From positions 124,001-188,000 of the forward strand of contig NZ_WMEW01000007.1 in assembly GCF_009856355.1 (NCBI RefSeq): 64,000 nucleotides of DNA, read 5' to 3'. The position numbers and the translations under genes are program-made. A model generated the notes under the pieces. It did no database searches. It was not told where the DNA came from and saw only the letters and a program-made list of their open reading frames with translations. Shown one piece after another: positions 38,539 through 45,840 of the stretch (positions within the stretch are counted from its first letter, which is position 1; every line of letters starts with the position of its first letter). The DNA is from Halobacillus litoralis. GTDB taxonomy: Bacteria > Bacillota > Bacilli > Bacillales > Halobacillaceae.

Positions 38539-38679
38539 TTTCACGAACCGCTCATCGGTGGATGCCTGCCACGGGCACGGTTTCAGCTGCACTTGGTCAA
38601 GAAGGTCACTTGACCAAGTGGATCTCCGCCTCGTGCTGGTCCCGCAGGCGTCAACACCGAACGCTGATCGTGAAACCAA
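38539..38679. repeat. Palindromic dispersed repeat A, copy 3
   Basis: About 140 bp. Central arms CACTTGGTCAAG and CTTGACCAAGTG are a perfect 10+ bp inverted repeat around AAGGTCA; outer ends TTTCACGA and TCGTGAAA are also complementary. Confidence 0.82.
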
Positions 38680-38820
38680 CAAAGGCATAAATTCAGCATA
38701 CCTTTGAAACATCCTGTGTTCCCAATTACGATCGGTTATCGACGATTCTTTTGATTATTTTCATGCATATTTGGGCACACTAGCCGATATAATCTTCTAT
38801 AGTGTTAAGGAGTGATCGGC

Positions 38821-39033
38821 ATGGATCGTGAAGCGCTGCATCAGCAGATTATGATGTTGAAGGGGAGAATTAATGCCGGACAGGTTCACGTGCAGGGGTA
38901 TGATGATTACATTATGCTTCAGCTTGGAAAAGTAAAAGACAGTGAAGACGGACTTGTAGACGTCTCAACCGTGTCAGCAACACTTCGACTGCTGCTGGAC
39001 GCCACAGATAAAGTAGATGGTCCTGCTCATTAA
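38821..39033 (+). CDS. Small hypothetical protein
   Basis: 70 residues, soluble, mostly helical (MDREALHQQIMMLKGRINAG, VSATLRLLLDATDKV). AAGGAG with an 8-bp spacer selects ATG 38821, and a terminator directly follows, so it is probably expressed. Family not recognised. Confidence 0.65.
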   Translation: MDREALHQQIMMLKGRINAGQVHVQGYDDYIMLQLGKVKDSEDGLVDVSTVSATLRLLLDATDKVDGPAH

Positions 39034-39048
39034 GAGCGGGATTTTTTT
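39021..39048 (+). terminator. Terminator after 38821 gene
   Basis: Stem CCTGCTC (39022-39028)/GAGCGGG (39034-39040) then A and seven T. Confidence 0.75.
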
Positions 39049-39051
39049 ATG

Positions 39052-39508
39052 CCCTTTTACATTGAAGGTGGCTGGTGACATTACAACGAGACACAATGAA
39101 ATGACATGGACGGTGGAGGAGCTTCAGGATGTATCTTTGAACTTAAATCCCCGTGCAGAGGAAGGGATGGAGGATATGAAGGCGTTGAATAGTCAGGTTT
39201 TCCTCATTAAAGACATTTCTATGAAGAAAACGTAAACGCTCGAAATGCAGGCGCAGAACATTCAAGAGGTGGTTAAAACCATTAAGGACATTGCCTCTCG
39301 GATTAATCTACTGTCGTTAAATGCAGCTATTGAAGCTGAGAGGGTCGGGGAGGATGGGCGTGGATTTGATATCGTCGCTAAAGAAGTCCTGAAGCTCTCA
39401 AATAAAGTGAAGCATTCCATTGGTGAGGTTCGGGAAAATGTCGGTCTGGTCACCGAAGAGATTTCCCGGATGAACAAAGAGCAGGTTCGCTTGAACCGGC
39501 TTTCCAAT
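39052..39508 (+). pseudogene. Broken methyl-accepting chemotaxis receptor fragment
   Basis: Frame pieces read GDITTRHNEMTWTVEELQDV and, after a stop at 39233-39235, IQEVVKTIKDIASRINLLSL and NAAIEAERVGEDGRGFDIVA, the highly conserved MCP signalling tip (IASQINLLALNAAIEAARAGE in intact receptors). The periplasmic part and C-terminus are missing; it stops where the IS1182-like tail begins at about 39509. Confidence 0.85.
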
Positions 39509-39898
39509 GAAGGAAAGTGGATATACCGTATGAGAAAAGAGAAGGTCGAGCGTAGCTGCGCAGATTCAAAAGAACGGCATTGCGTTGTTACCGCTTGCGC
39601 GGATAAGAAAAAGGGAAAGAACAGGCGCTGATGACGGCTGCCTGCCGGAATATGAAAAAGGTTGTCCTCCATTCAGCAAGGGCGAGCTGGGTAAAGGAGA
39701 GTCTTTTTTGATTTTAAAGAATCCCCAAGGAGCAGTGCCCCTTCCACTCCTGCGGAAGAACGAGTGAGCCGAGATCGCCGAGTGTGGGTTTTGCGAGGAA
39801 GCTCGGGCGCTCGTCCGCGGAAAGGGAAGGGGCTTTCGCTCCTGGCGGTAAGAAAGAAAAAGCTTGTAAAGAAACAGGGATTTCTCTACAAGCTGAGA
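39509..39898 (+). pseudogene. IS1182-like transposase remnant, copy 2
   Basis: Reads KVERSCADSKERH, the IS1182-type RSFADSKELHGLRY block, then shifts frame relative to copy 3 (GCATTGCGTTGTT instead of GCATGGGCTGCG). Interrupted by repeat B at 39700-39829 and ends in the hairpin AGCTTGTAAAGAAA..TTTCTCTACAAGCT (39870-39894). Confidence 0.8.
39700..39829. repeat. Palindromic repeat B, copy 2
   Basis: About 130 bp, over 90 percent alike to 10532-10661 by eye, with arms CCCCTTCCACTCCTGCGGAA and CCGCGGAAAGGGAAGGGG. Confidence 0.72.
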
Positions 39899-39926
39899 GC
39901 TTATCCTGGGATAAGCTCTTTGTTTA

Positions 39927-40646
39927 TTATAGGATGCCTTCGTTATCCGGCCCTGGGAAGGTGAAGGATGGGGCGTCCGTATCCTGTTTACAGCGGTCAG
40001 GGTTTAAATCACACACATTTCCATGCGCGTCACGGATGACCGGGCGTGTAACGGTGATCGTGGTTTTAAGGATGATTTTCACAATAATCCCTTCCACCAG
40101 GGTAATTCCTGCAACGTCGACTACAGGAACACCCTCCTGGGTGAAGATTCCTTCGACTTCCAGCGGTGTCTCGGTCAAGTTATCTTCCGGACAGGCGCCT
40201 GGAAAATCCGTGTGCGCTTGAAAAGGAATCGCTGTGTTTAGAAGACCGACTTGAAGTGCTCCTGTCCCATCAAGGAAGTTGACTGTAATGGTAGCGGGGA
40301 CCAATCCAATATTAACGACTTTGTTTTTGATGATGCGGGCGTTCATTGTGATATTTTCCAAGTTAGGAACGACTTCTACAGATACAAGGCTGCCAATGGT
40401 TACACCGGCAGCTGCAAATAGACTGAGAGGCAGCGTAGATTCGGCTACTTTCTGTACCTGTTTGGTTCCAACGAGAGCATTTTCCACGAAGCAGTCGCTG
40501 TTCAGCTTAGCTGGTTTAAACTCGGGCTTTTTGAAATGACACTTACATCCGGTCAGGCAGTCATGCTTTTTCTCATGTTTCTCTTTTTTCTTCGGAAACT
40601 TCATCGGCAGTTTCCCCGGAACGGAAACTTTCCTGCAATTCGCCAT
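39927..40646 (-). CDS. Duplicated Cys-containing protein, SPOCS/DUF3794-like (copy 1)
   Basis: 239 residues, no signal peptide. A Lys/His-rich N-terminus (PKKKEKHEKKHD) carries CLTGCKC, then a beta-rich body (VSVEVVPNLENITMNARIIK, PFQAHTDFPGACPEDN) resembling SPOCS-type spore envelope domains, and a Cys-containing tail (VCDLNPDRCKQD). Spore coat or surface role is plausible but unproved. AAAGGTGG lies 7 bp before the ATG. Paralogue at 41383-42096 lies in the same orientation. Confidence 0.8.
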   Translation of the reverse strand: MANCRKVSVPGKLPMKFPKKKEKHEKKHDCLTGCKCHFKKPEFKPAKLNSDCFVENALVGTKQVQKVAESTLPLSLFAAAGVTIGSLVSVEVVPNLENITMNARIIKNKVVNIGLVPATITVNFLDGTGALQVGLLNTAIPFQAHTDFPGACPEDNLTETPLEVEGIFTQEGVPVVDVAGITLVEGIIVKIILKTTITVTRPVIRDAHGNVCDLNPDRCKQDTDAPSFTFPGPDNEGIL

Positions 40647-40921
40647 AGGTTTTCCACCTTTATCAATTATTTTTGTAGTTCATAGGTATAGTATTCTTGA
40701 GCAGATAGATGGTGTAGGCCGTTGCGGTAGTTGAAATAGGATCGACTTGTAAGGGAGGATATACAGGATCCTTCCACCGGTCGTGGTCGTACAAAGGGGT
40801 GGCTGTGCATTGCTGGGATAGTTGAATAACAAAGAGGAGCAGTGCTTGAAGGAATTTCAATCCATCAACTAGAAAAAGCCTGAGTTAACCATTTAGAGTT
40901 GTCCGCATGTTGTGTTGAGAG
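40647..40921. other. Promoter region of copy 1 and unassigned spacer
   Basis: The 85 bp next to the gene are nearly the same as those before copy 2; a 65-residue minus-strand ORF here is not conserved between the copies and is not called. No clear sigma-A promoter. Confidence 0.5.
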
Positions 40922-41070
40922 GGCACGTTCCGCTTATCGGCGCATGCCTGCCGCGGGCACGTGCCTCAGCTGACTTGGTCAAGAAACCATTTGGCCAAGT
41001 GGATCTTCGGCTCGTGCTGTTCCCGCAGGCGTGACCAACGAACGCTCTTCGTGCCGGTGCCTGTGGAAAA
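40922..41070. repeat. Palindromic dispersed repeat A, copy 4
   Basis: About 150 bp. ACTTGGTCAAG..TTGGCCAAGTGGATC core and CCGCGGGCACG outer arm; ends GTGCCTGTGGAAAA like copy 2. Sits between the two units of the tandem duplication. Confidence 0.8.
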
Positions 41071-41087
41071 TTACGCTGCGATAAAAC

Positions 41088-41350
41088 GAAGGAAAGTGGA
41101 TATACCGTATGAGAAAAGAGAAAGTTGAGCGTAGCTTTGCAGATTCAAAAGAACGGCATGGGCTGCGCTGTTGCCGCTTGCGTGGAAAAGAAAAAGGGAA
41201 GGAACAGGCGCTGATGACGGCTGCCCGCCGGAATATGAAAAAGACTGCCCTCCAACCAGTAAGAATGAGCTGGGTGAAGGAGGGGCTTTTGCTCCCGGCG
41301 GTAAGAAAGAAAAAAGCTTGTAAAGAAACAGGGGTTTCTCTACAAGCTGA
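41088..41350 (+). pseudogene. IS1182-like transposase C-terminal remnant, copy 3
   Basis: The most intact copy: RMRKEKVERSFADSKERHGL, RCCRLRGKEKGKEQALMTAA, RRNMKKTAL in one frame, the C-terminal end of an IS1182-family transposase. The catalytic part is absent. Repeat B is lacking here. Ends in the same AGCTTGTAAAGAAA hairpin, immediately before a terminator-like hairpin. Confidence 0.85.
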
Positions 41351-41382
41351 GAGCTTATCCGTGATAAGCTCTTTCTTCTCAT

Positions 41383-42096
41383 TTATAGCAGCCCTTCGTC
41401 ATCCGGTCCTGGGAAGGTGAAGGATGGGGCATCCGTATCCTGTTTACAGCGGTCAGGGTTCAAATCACACACATTTCCATGCGCGTCACGGATGACCGGG
41501 CGTGTAACGGTGATCGTCGTTTTAAGAATGATTTTCACAATAATCCCTTCCACTAAGGTAATTCCTGCAACGTCGACTACAGGAACACCCTCCTGGGTGA
41601 AGATTCCTTCGACTTCCAGTGGTGTCTCGGTCAAGTTATCTTCCGGACAAGCGCCTGGAAAGTCCGTGTGCGCTTGAAAAGGAATCGTTGTATTGAGTAC
41701 ACCGAGTTGTAATCCGCCATCTACATCTAAGAAGTTAAGGGTAATGGTAGCTGGGATCAATCCAATATTGACGACTTTGTTTTTGATGATGCGGGCATTC
41801 ATTGTGATGTTTTCCAAGTTAGGAACGACCTCTACGGATACAATGCTGCCGACGCCTAGAGTTGAAAATAGAGTGAGTGGTAGAGTAGCTTCAGCTACCT
41901 TCTGGACCTGTTTGGTTCCAACGAGAGCATTTTCCACGAAGCAGTCGCTGTTCAGCTTAGCTGGCTTAAGCCCGGGCTTTTTGAAATGACACTTACATCC
42001 GGTCGGGCAGTCATGCTTTTTCTCATGTTTCTCTTTCTTCTTCGGAAACTTCATCGGCAGTTTCCCCGGAACGGAAACTTTCCTGCAATTCGCCAT
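41383..42096 (-). CDS. Duplicated Cys-containing protein, SPOCS/DUF3794-like (copy 2)
   Basis: 237 residues. The first 60 and last 90 or so residues are almost the same as in the 39927-40646 protein, while the middle differs (ATLPLTLFSTLGVGSIVSVE against STLPLSLFAAAGVTIGSLVS, and DVDGGLQLGVLNTT against DGTGALQVGLLNTA). Same ribosome site (AAAGGTGG) and start. Function unknown; see copy 1. Confidence 0.8.
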   Translation of the reverse strand: MANCRKVSVPGKLPMKFPKKKEKHEKKHDCPTGCKCHFKKPGLKPAKLNSDCFVENALVGTKQVQKVAEATLPLTLFSTLGVGSIVSVEVVPNLENITMNARIIKNKVVNIGLIPATITLNFLDVDGGLQLGVLNTTIPFQAHTDFPGACPEDNLTETPLEVEGIFTQEGVPVVDVAGITLVEGIIVKIILKTTITVTRPVIRDAHGNVCDLNPDRCKQDTDAPSFTFPGPDDEGLL

Positions 42097-42248
42097 AAGT
42101 TTTCCACCTTTATCAAATGATTTTGTAGTTCATAGGTATAGTATTCGTGAGCAGATAGACGGTGTAGGCTGATGTGATAGATAAAAGGGAATAGGCTGCG
42201 CGAAAAAAATGTCACGGAGTCAAGGTGGCAGGTGGCAGAACTTCCTGC

Positions 42249-42277
42249 TTGCACCTGGCACAGGTTTTGTATAAAAT
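42249..42277 (+). promoter_or_regulatory. Sigma-A promoter of ribU leader
   Basis: TTGCAC (42249-42254), 17-bp spacer, TAAAAT (42272-42277), 25 bp before the FMN riboswitch. Confidence 0.65.
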
Positions 42278-42301
42278 AAAAGTACAAATTTATATTGATT
42301 C

Positions 42302-42443
42302 CATCTTCGGGGCAGGGTGAAATTCCCGACCGACGGTAAGAAGGCACAGCGACCTTTAAGTCCGTGACCTGTGCAGAATTTTCTGCATGGCTGACCTGGT
42401 GAGAGTCCGGGACCGACAGTTACAGTCTGGATGGGAGAAGATG
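42302..42443 (+). promoter_or_regulatory. FMN riboswitch (RFN element)
   Basis: All conserved blocks are present: CATCTTCGGGGCAGGGTGAA, TTCCCGACCGACGGT, GACCTGGTGAGAGTCCGGGA, CCGACAGTTACAGTCTGGAT and GGGAGAAGATG. P1 pairs CATCTTC (42302-42308) with GAAGATG (42437-42443). Confidence 0.96.
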
Positions 42444-42506
42444 TCGAGCGGAACAGGCAGTGCATGTTAAATATGCTGCCTCTATTCAGCCGTGGACCAA
42501 GACCAT

Positions 42507-42537
42507 CCCTAAGCCCAATGCTTCAGGGGTTTTTTAT
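42507..42537 (+). terminator. Attenuator terminator of FMN riboswitch
   Basis: CCCTAAGC (42507-42514)/GCTTCAGGGG (42520-42529) with a bulged C, then six T; lies between the aptamer and ribU. Confidence 0.8.
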
Positions 42538-42605
42538 TGGTCAGGCGCAGCCGCTCACCTTCATCTGGGATGTGAATCAATGCTTAAAGATGAAGGGGGA
42601 GATCG

Positions 42606-43208
42606 ATGATGAACCGTAATCCGGCTCAGTCATCAAAAAAATTATTTACACTGATTACCATTGCTTTATTCGGGACGATTTCCATGGTCCTGATGCTGTT
42701 GAATTTTCCGCTGCCATTGCTGCCGTCGTATTTGAAAGTGGATTTCAGTGATGTACCGGCCTTACTTGCAGGCATTATGTTTACGCCTGCTGCAGGAATA
42801 CTTGTTGAAGCGTTAAAAAATGGTCTTTATTTTATATATACCGGCGCTGGAGATCCGGTGGGGGTGGTGGCAAACTTTGCCGCAGGCATTTTGTTCATCC
42901 TCCCGGTTACGATGATCTATCATAGATTTAAGAGTGTTAAATCTCTTGTATCCGGACTCGTGACGAGTTCACTGGTTATGGCGTTCGGCATGGGTGTACT
43001 GAACTACTTTGTCATTCTTCCGGCTTACAGCTGGTTTATGGGATGGGAAACGATGAGTGCACAAGTGAAATGGATAACGATAGTGGCGGGGATTCTGCCG
43101 TTCAATGCCCTTAAAGGTATCATTGTGAGTGCGTTGTTCACCCTGCTCTTTGTACGGATGAAGCCTTGGATTGAACAGAAAAGTCCACGTTCCTCATCCG
43201 CGGCGTAA
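42606..43208 (+). CDS. ribU: Riboflavin ECF transporter substrate-binding subunit RibU
   Basis: 200 residues with six membrane segments. LPSYLKVDFSDVPALLAG (about 37-54) and EALKNGLYFIYTG match RibU (YpaA). It binds riboflavin and works with the shared EcfAA'T module, not encoded here. The FMN riboswitch upstream supports the substrate. ATGs at 42606 and 42609 are both possible. Confidence 0.95.
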   Translation: MMNRNPAQSSKKLFTLITIALFGTISMVLMLLNFPLPLLPSYLKVDFSDVPALLAGIMFTPAAGILVEALKNGLYFIYTGAGDPVGVVANFAAGILFILPVTMIYHRFKSVKSLVSGLVTSSLVMAFGMGVLNYFVILPAYSWFMGWETMSAQVKWITIVAGILPFNALKGIIVSALFTLLFVRMKPWIEQKSPRSSSAA

Positions 43209-43210
43209 AT

Positions 43211-43247
43211 GAAAAGGCGGCGAGTTATTGACTCGCCGCCTTTTTTT
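43211..43247 (+). terminator. Terminator after ribU
   Basis: Stem AAAGGCGGCGAGT (43213-43225)/complement 43231-43243 with T-run. Confidence 0.92.
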
Positions 43248-43392
43248 ATTCGGAAAAATCTTCTGGAAGCGCTGAGGTGCATCGATAAGCGGAAAAGACG
43301 TTGCCTGCTTCACGGTCGTTCTTCCATGTGTAAAACGGTGGTAAAGGGAGAAAATAAACATGCTCTTACTATTTTGAAAGAGGTGTTTATGG

Positions 43393-43701
43393 ATGAAAAA
43401 AATCATGGGTGCTGCTTTACTGGTAATGATGACCGTAAGCGGCTGTGGAATGAATGGGAATGAGGATGGTCCGGAGGATATCAATTATGAACCTGCCCGT
43501 TATGAGCGTACGGATATGAATGAGCTGCCGGAAGAACAGCGTTTCCGTAATAACCGGGAGCATCAGGACCTTGATGAAATGAGAAGGGATTATGAAAGAG
43601 ACGTGCGCCGGAGTGGGGAACGGGATACGCCGTTCAATATGGACGAAGAAGAGCCGGATCTGGATGAAGAACCTTCCGAACAGCGCCGGGAGATGGATTG
43701 A
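43393..43701 (+). CDS. Small hypothetical lipoprotein
   Basis: 102 residues. Signal peptide with lipobox MTVSGC, then a very hydrophilic tail rich in Glu, Asp and Arg (MDEEEPDLDEEPSEQRREMD), probably unfolded. GAGGTG precedes the ATG. Family not recognised; the acidic composition is in line with a halophile. Confidence 0.75.
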   Translation: MKKIMGAALLVMMTVSGCGMNGNEDGPEDINYEPARYERTDMNELPEEQRFRNNREHQDLDEMRRDYERDVRRSGERDTPFNMDEEEPDLDEEPSEQRREMD

Positions 43702-43702
43702 C

Positions 43703-43741
43703 TAAAAAAGGATGCCGTTGTGATGACGGCATCCTTTTTTA
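43703..43741. terminator. Bidirectional terminator
   Basis: Stem AAAAAAGGATGCCGT (43704-43718)/complement 43726-43740. Confidence 0.92.
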
Positions 43742-44122
43742 TCAGACATCCTTTTCTATTTCCCGTTCTTCTTCCACGGTATAGCGGGCGGTAGGGAGAG
43801 CTTCAAGGCGCTCGACAGGGATCGGGTCCCCTGATTTCTCACTGACACCGAAACGGCCTTCCTCTATACGTTTCAGGGCATCTTCCGCCTCCATGTGTTT
43901 CTCTCTTGCCTGTTCATAAAAGGTCTGGCGTTTTTCCCGTTCGTGCTGATCTGTCCCAAGGTTTCCCGGATGGTCTGCGACGCTGGAGATTTCCCCTGTG
44001 CGGTCATTCGGGTAAAGCTCCTTCGCATCGTCCTCCTTGTATTTCTCCATTTCCTGTTCTGCTTCTTCTTTCATTTCTATAATCTGTTGTTTGAATTGGT
44101 GAATCTGTTTATCCGATAACAT
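43742..44122 (-). CDS. TraR/DksA-family protein (YteA-like) without zinc cysteines
   Basis: 126 residues: a long N-terminal coiled coil (8-65, acidic) and a C-terminal DksA-like segment RFGVSEKSGDPIPVERLEALPTARY. The zinc-finger cysteines of DksA (YGxCxxCG) are replaced (GVSEKSG), so no zinc site. DksA relatives bind the RNA polymerase secondary channel; activity here is uncertain. AAGGAG is 9 bp before the ATG. Confidence 0.85.
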   Translation of the reverse strand: MLSDKQIHQFKQQIIEMKEEAEQEMEKYKEDDAKELYPNDRTGEISSVADHPGNLGTDQHEREKRQTFYEQAREKHMEAEDALKRIEEGRFGVSEKSGDPIPVERLEALPTARYTVEEEREIEKDV

Positions 44123-44155
44123 ACTTCATGTCTCCTTCCTTTTTGTAAGGATGGC

Positions 44156-44551
44156 TTACTTTTTTAAAGGAACAACCCCGAGGGTGCACCTGGAAAGGCA
44201 GAGGAGTGTGCCGTTCTCATGTACGATCCGGATTTCCCATACCATGGTTGTTTTTCCGATATGGGCGGGGACAGCTGCGGCCGTTACATACCCTTCTCTG
44301 GCGCTTTTAATATGATTGGCGTTGATTTCGAGACCGAACACCTGCTGCTCGTTAGTATCGATATTTAAAAATCCGCCGATACTTGCTGCGCTTTCTGCGA
44401 GGGCGACATTCGCGCCTCCGTGAAGGAATCCCATCGGCTGATGGGTGCGGGCGTCCACAGGCATCCGCATTTCCACACAATCCGGTTCTGCTTTGATCAC
44501 TTCCATCCCCAGGGCGTCCATCAACGTATTCTTCATCATCATTTCATTCAT
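44156..44551 (-). CDS. menI: Hotdog thioesterase, DHNA-CoA hydrolase type (MenI)
   Basis: 131 residues, single hotdog fold of the PaaI/YuxO type: PMGFLHGGANVALAESAAS near 40-58 with the catalytic Glu. B. subtilis YuxO (MenI) hydrolyses 1,4-dihydroxy-2-naphthoyl-CoA, the step between MenB and MenA. The adjacent menA and menFDHBEC support that role. Confidence 0.85.
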   Translation of the reverse strand: MNEMMMKNTLMDALGMEVIKAEPDCVEMRMPVDARTHQPMGFLHGGANVALAESAASIGGFLNIDTNEQQVFGLEINANHIKSAREGYVTAAAVPAHIGKTTMVWEIRIVHENGTLLCLSRCTLGVVPLKK

Positions 44552-44675
44552 CTTTATCCCATCCTTTATGTAATATTCCCATTGTTCTTATGGTCAAACC
44601 TATAGAAAAGAAGGATGGTTCTCCATCCTTCTCTCAGACTTTTTCGTAATGTGTTTCTGTCGTTTCCCTTTTGTA

Positions 44676-45617
44676 TCAAAGAGGGAAATACAGTTGTATA
44701 AGCAGCGATAACCCAAGGAGGAATCCGTAAATAGTATTCGTCTGCGCGGTCGCTTTCATAGCCGGCATCATTTCCAGGGGCTCTTTTTTTCCTGTAAATC
44801 CCTGAATGGCCTTTCTGGCTTTTCCTACACTAATGAAAGTCAGCAGGGACCACCATGGCAGAAGTCCGATAATCATGAGAACGGCTGTCCAAAGATAAGC
44901 GATGGCAAAAAGAGCCGTCAAAAATCGGATGGAACCTTGATGTCCAAACAGGATCGCTAACGTTTTCCTGCCGTTTTCGGCGTCGTTCACCCTGTCGCGG
45001 ATGTTATTGGCCAGAAGGATGCAGCCGACAAAAATAGCGACCGGAACCGAAACGATCAGCACGTCAGCTGTGAGCGTCATTGTTTGAATGAAGTAACTGA
45101 TAGCGATGATGATCGTGCCCATGAAAAATCCGGCTGTCAGTTCGCCGAGCGGCGTGTAGGCGATGGGAAAAGGTCCACCGGTATAAAGGTATCCAAACAA
45201 CATGGATACTAGTCCGACAGCAGCCACCCACCAGCTGGACGAGGCGCATATATAAACGCCGAGGAGTCCGGCTGCTGCAAAGAAGCTGAGAGCGAGCAGC
45301 AGCACCATCTGCGGACGTATGCCGTCACGCACAATGGTACCACCGATGCCGACGGAGTTCTCATTATCCAGCCCCCTGGCATAATCATAATATTCGTTAA
45401 ACATGTTCGTAGCCGCTTGAATGAGAATGGAAGCCAGCAGCATGGCCGCGAACAACCAGAAATCAAAGGACTGTTCAATGGCTGCAAGCATCGTCCCGAC
45501 AAAAACGGGAACAAAAGCAGCGGTCAGGGTATGGGGACGAAGAAGTCTCCACCACACTTGAAAACCTTCACGTTCATTCAAGGAAGCTTTTATATTTTGA
45601 TTTTGTATGGAACTCAT
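44676..45617 (-). CDS. menA: 1,4-dihydroxy-2-naphthoate polyprenyltransferase MenA
   Basis: 313 residues with eight or nine membrane segments, UbiA superfamily. Asp-rich motifs FNEYYDYARGLDNE near 70 and NNIRDRVNDAENGRKT near 200 bind Mg-prenyl diphosphate. It attaches the prenyl tail to DHNA. ATG 45617 has AAGGGAG; the upstream in-frame ATG at 45638 overlaps that site. Divergent from menF. Confidence 0.94.
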   Translation of the reverse strand: MSSIQNQNIKASLNEREGFQVWWRLLRPHTLTAAFVPVFVGTMLAAIEQSFDFWLFAAMLLASILIQAATNMFNEYYDYARGLDNENSVGIGGTIVRDGIRPQMVLLLALSFFAAAGLLGVYICASSSWWVAAVGLVSMLFGYLYTGGPFPIAYTPLGELTAGFFMGTIIIAISYFIQTMTLTADVLIVSVPVAIFVGCILLANNIRDRVNDAENGRKTLAILFGHQGSIRFLTALFAIAYLWTAVLMIIGLLPWWSLLTFISVGKARKAIQGFTGKKEPLEMMPAMKATAQTNTIYGFLLGLSLLIQLYFPL

Positions 45618-45729
45618 CGATGTTCTCTCCCTTGTCATTCTACAATTTTTATGATAACAATTTAAGTTTAGGGAAAGAGTCCCGGGGTGTCAATCATTCG
45701 GTGAAAATGTTCCCGGAAGTTAAGATTTC

Positions 45730-45758
45730 TTGAGTCAATAGAAAAAAGAGAATAAAAT
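45730..45758 (+). promoter_or_regulatory. Sigma-A promoter of the menFDHBEC operon
   Basis: TTGAGT (45730-45735), 17-bp spacer, TAAAAT (45753-45758), 83 bp before menF. Confidence 0.7.
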
Positions 45759-45840
45759 AGATAGTGGTGCATGCAGTTACGCTTAACTGTGTAGTAAATA
45801 TGGATTACTCAACGTCCCTTAAGGAATGGGAGGAATGAAT

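Noticed and set aside
39764..40221. Plus-strand ORFs of 66 and 145 residues over repeat B and the copy 1 gene
   Set aside because: They run antisense through the duplicated gene and the hairpin at the IS end; the matching ORF at 41417 arises in the same way.
40663..40860. Minus-strand ORF of 65 residues upstream of the duplicated gene
   Set aside because: The same upstream DNA in the second unit does not keep the frame, and there is no ribosome site; it is the shared promoter region.
38539..41070. Repeat A copies as a CRISPR array
   Set aside because: Copies are about 150 bp, palindromic and kilobases apart, without regular spacers or cas genes.
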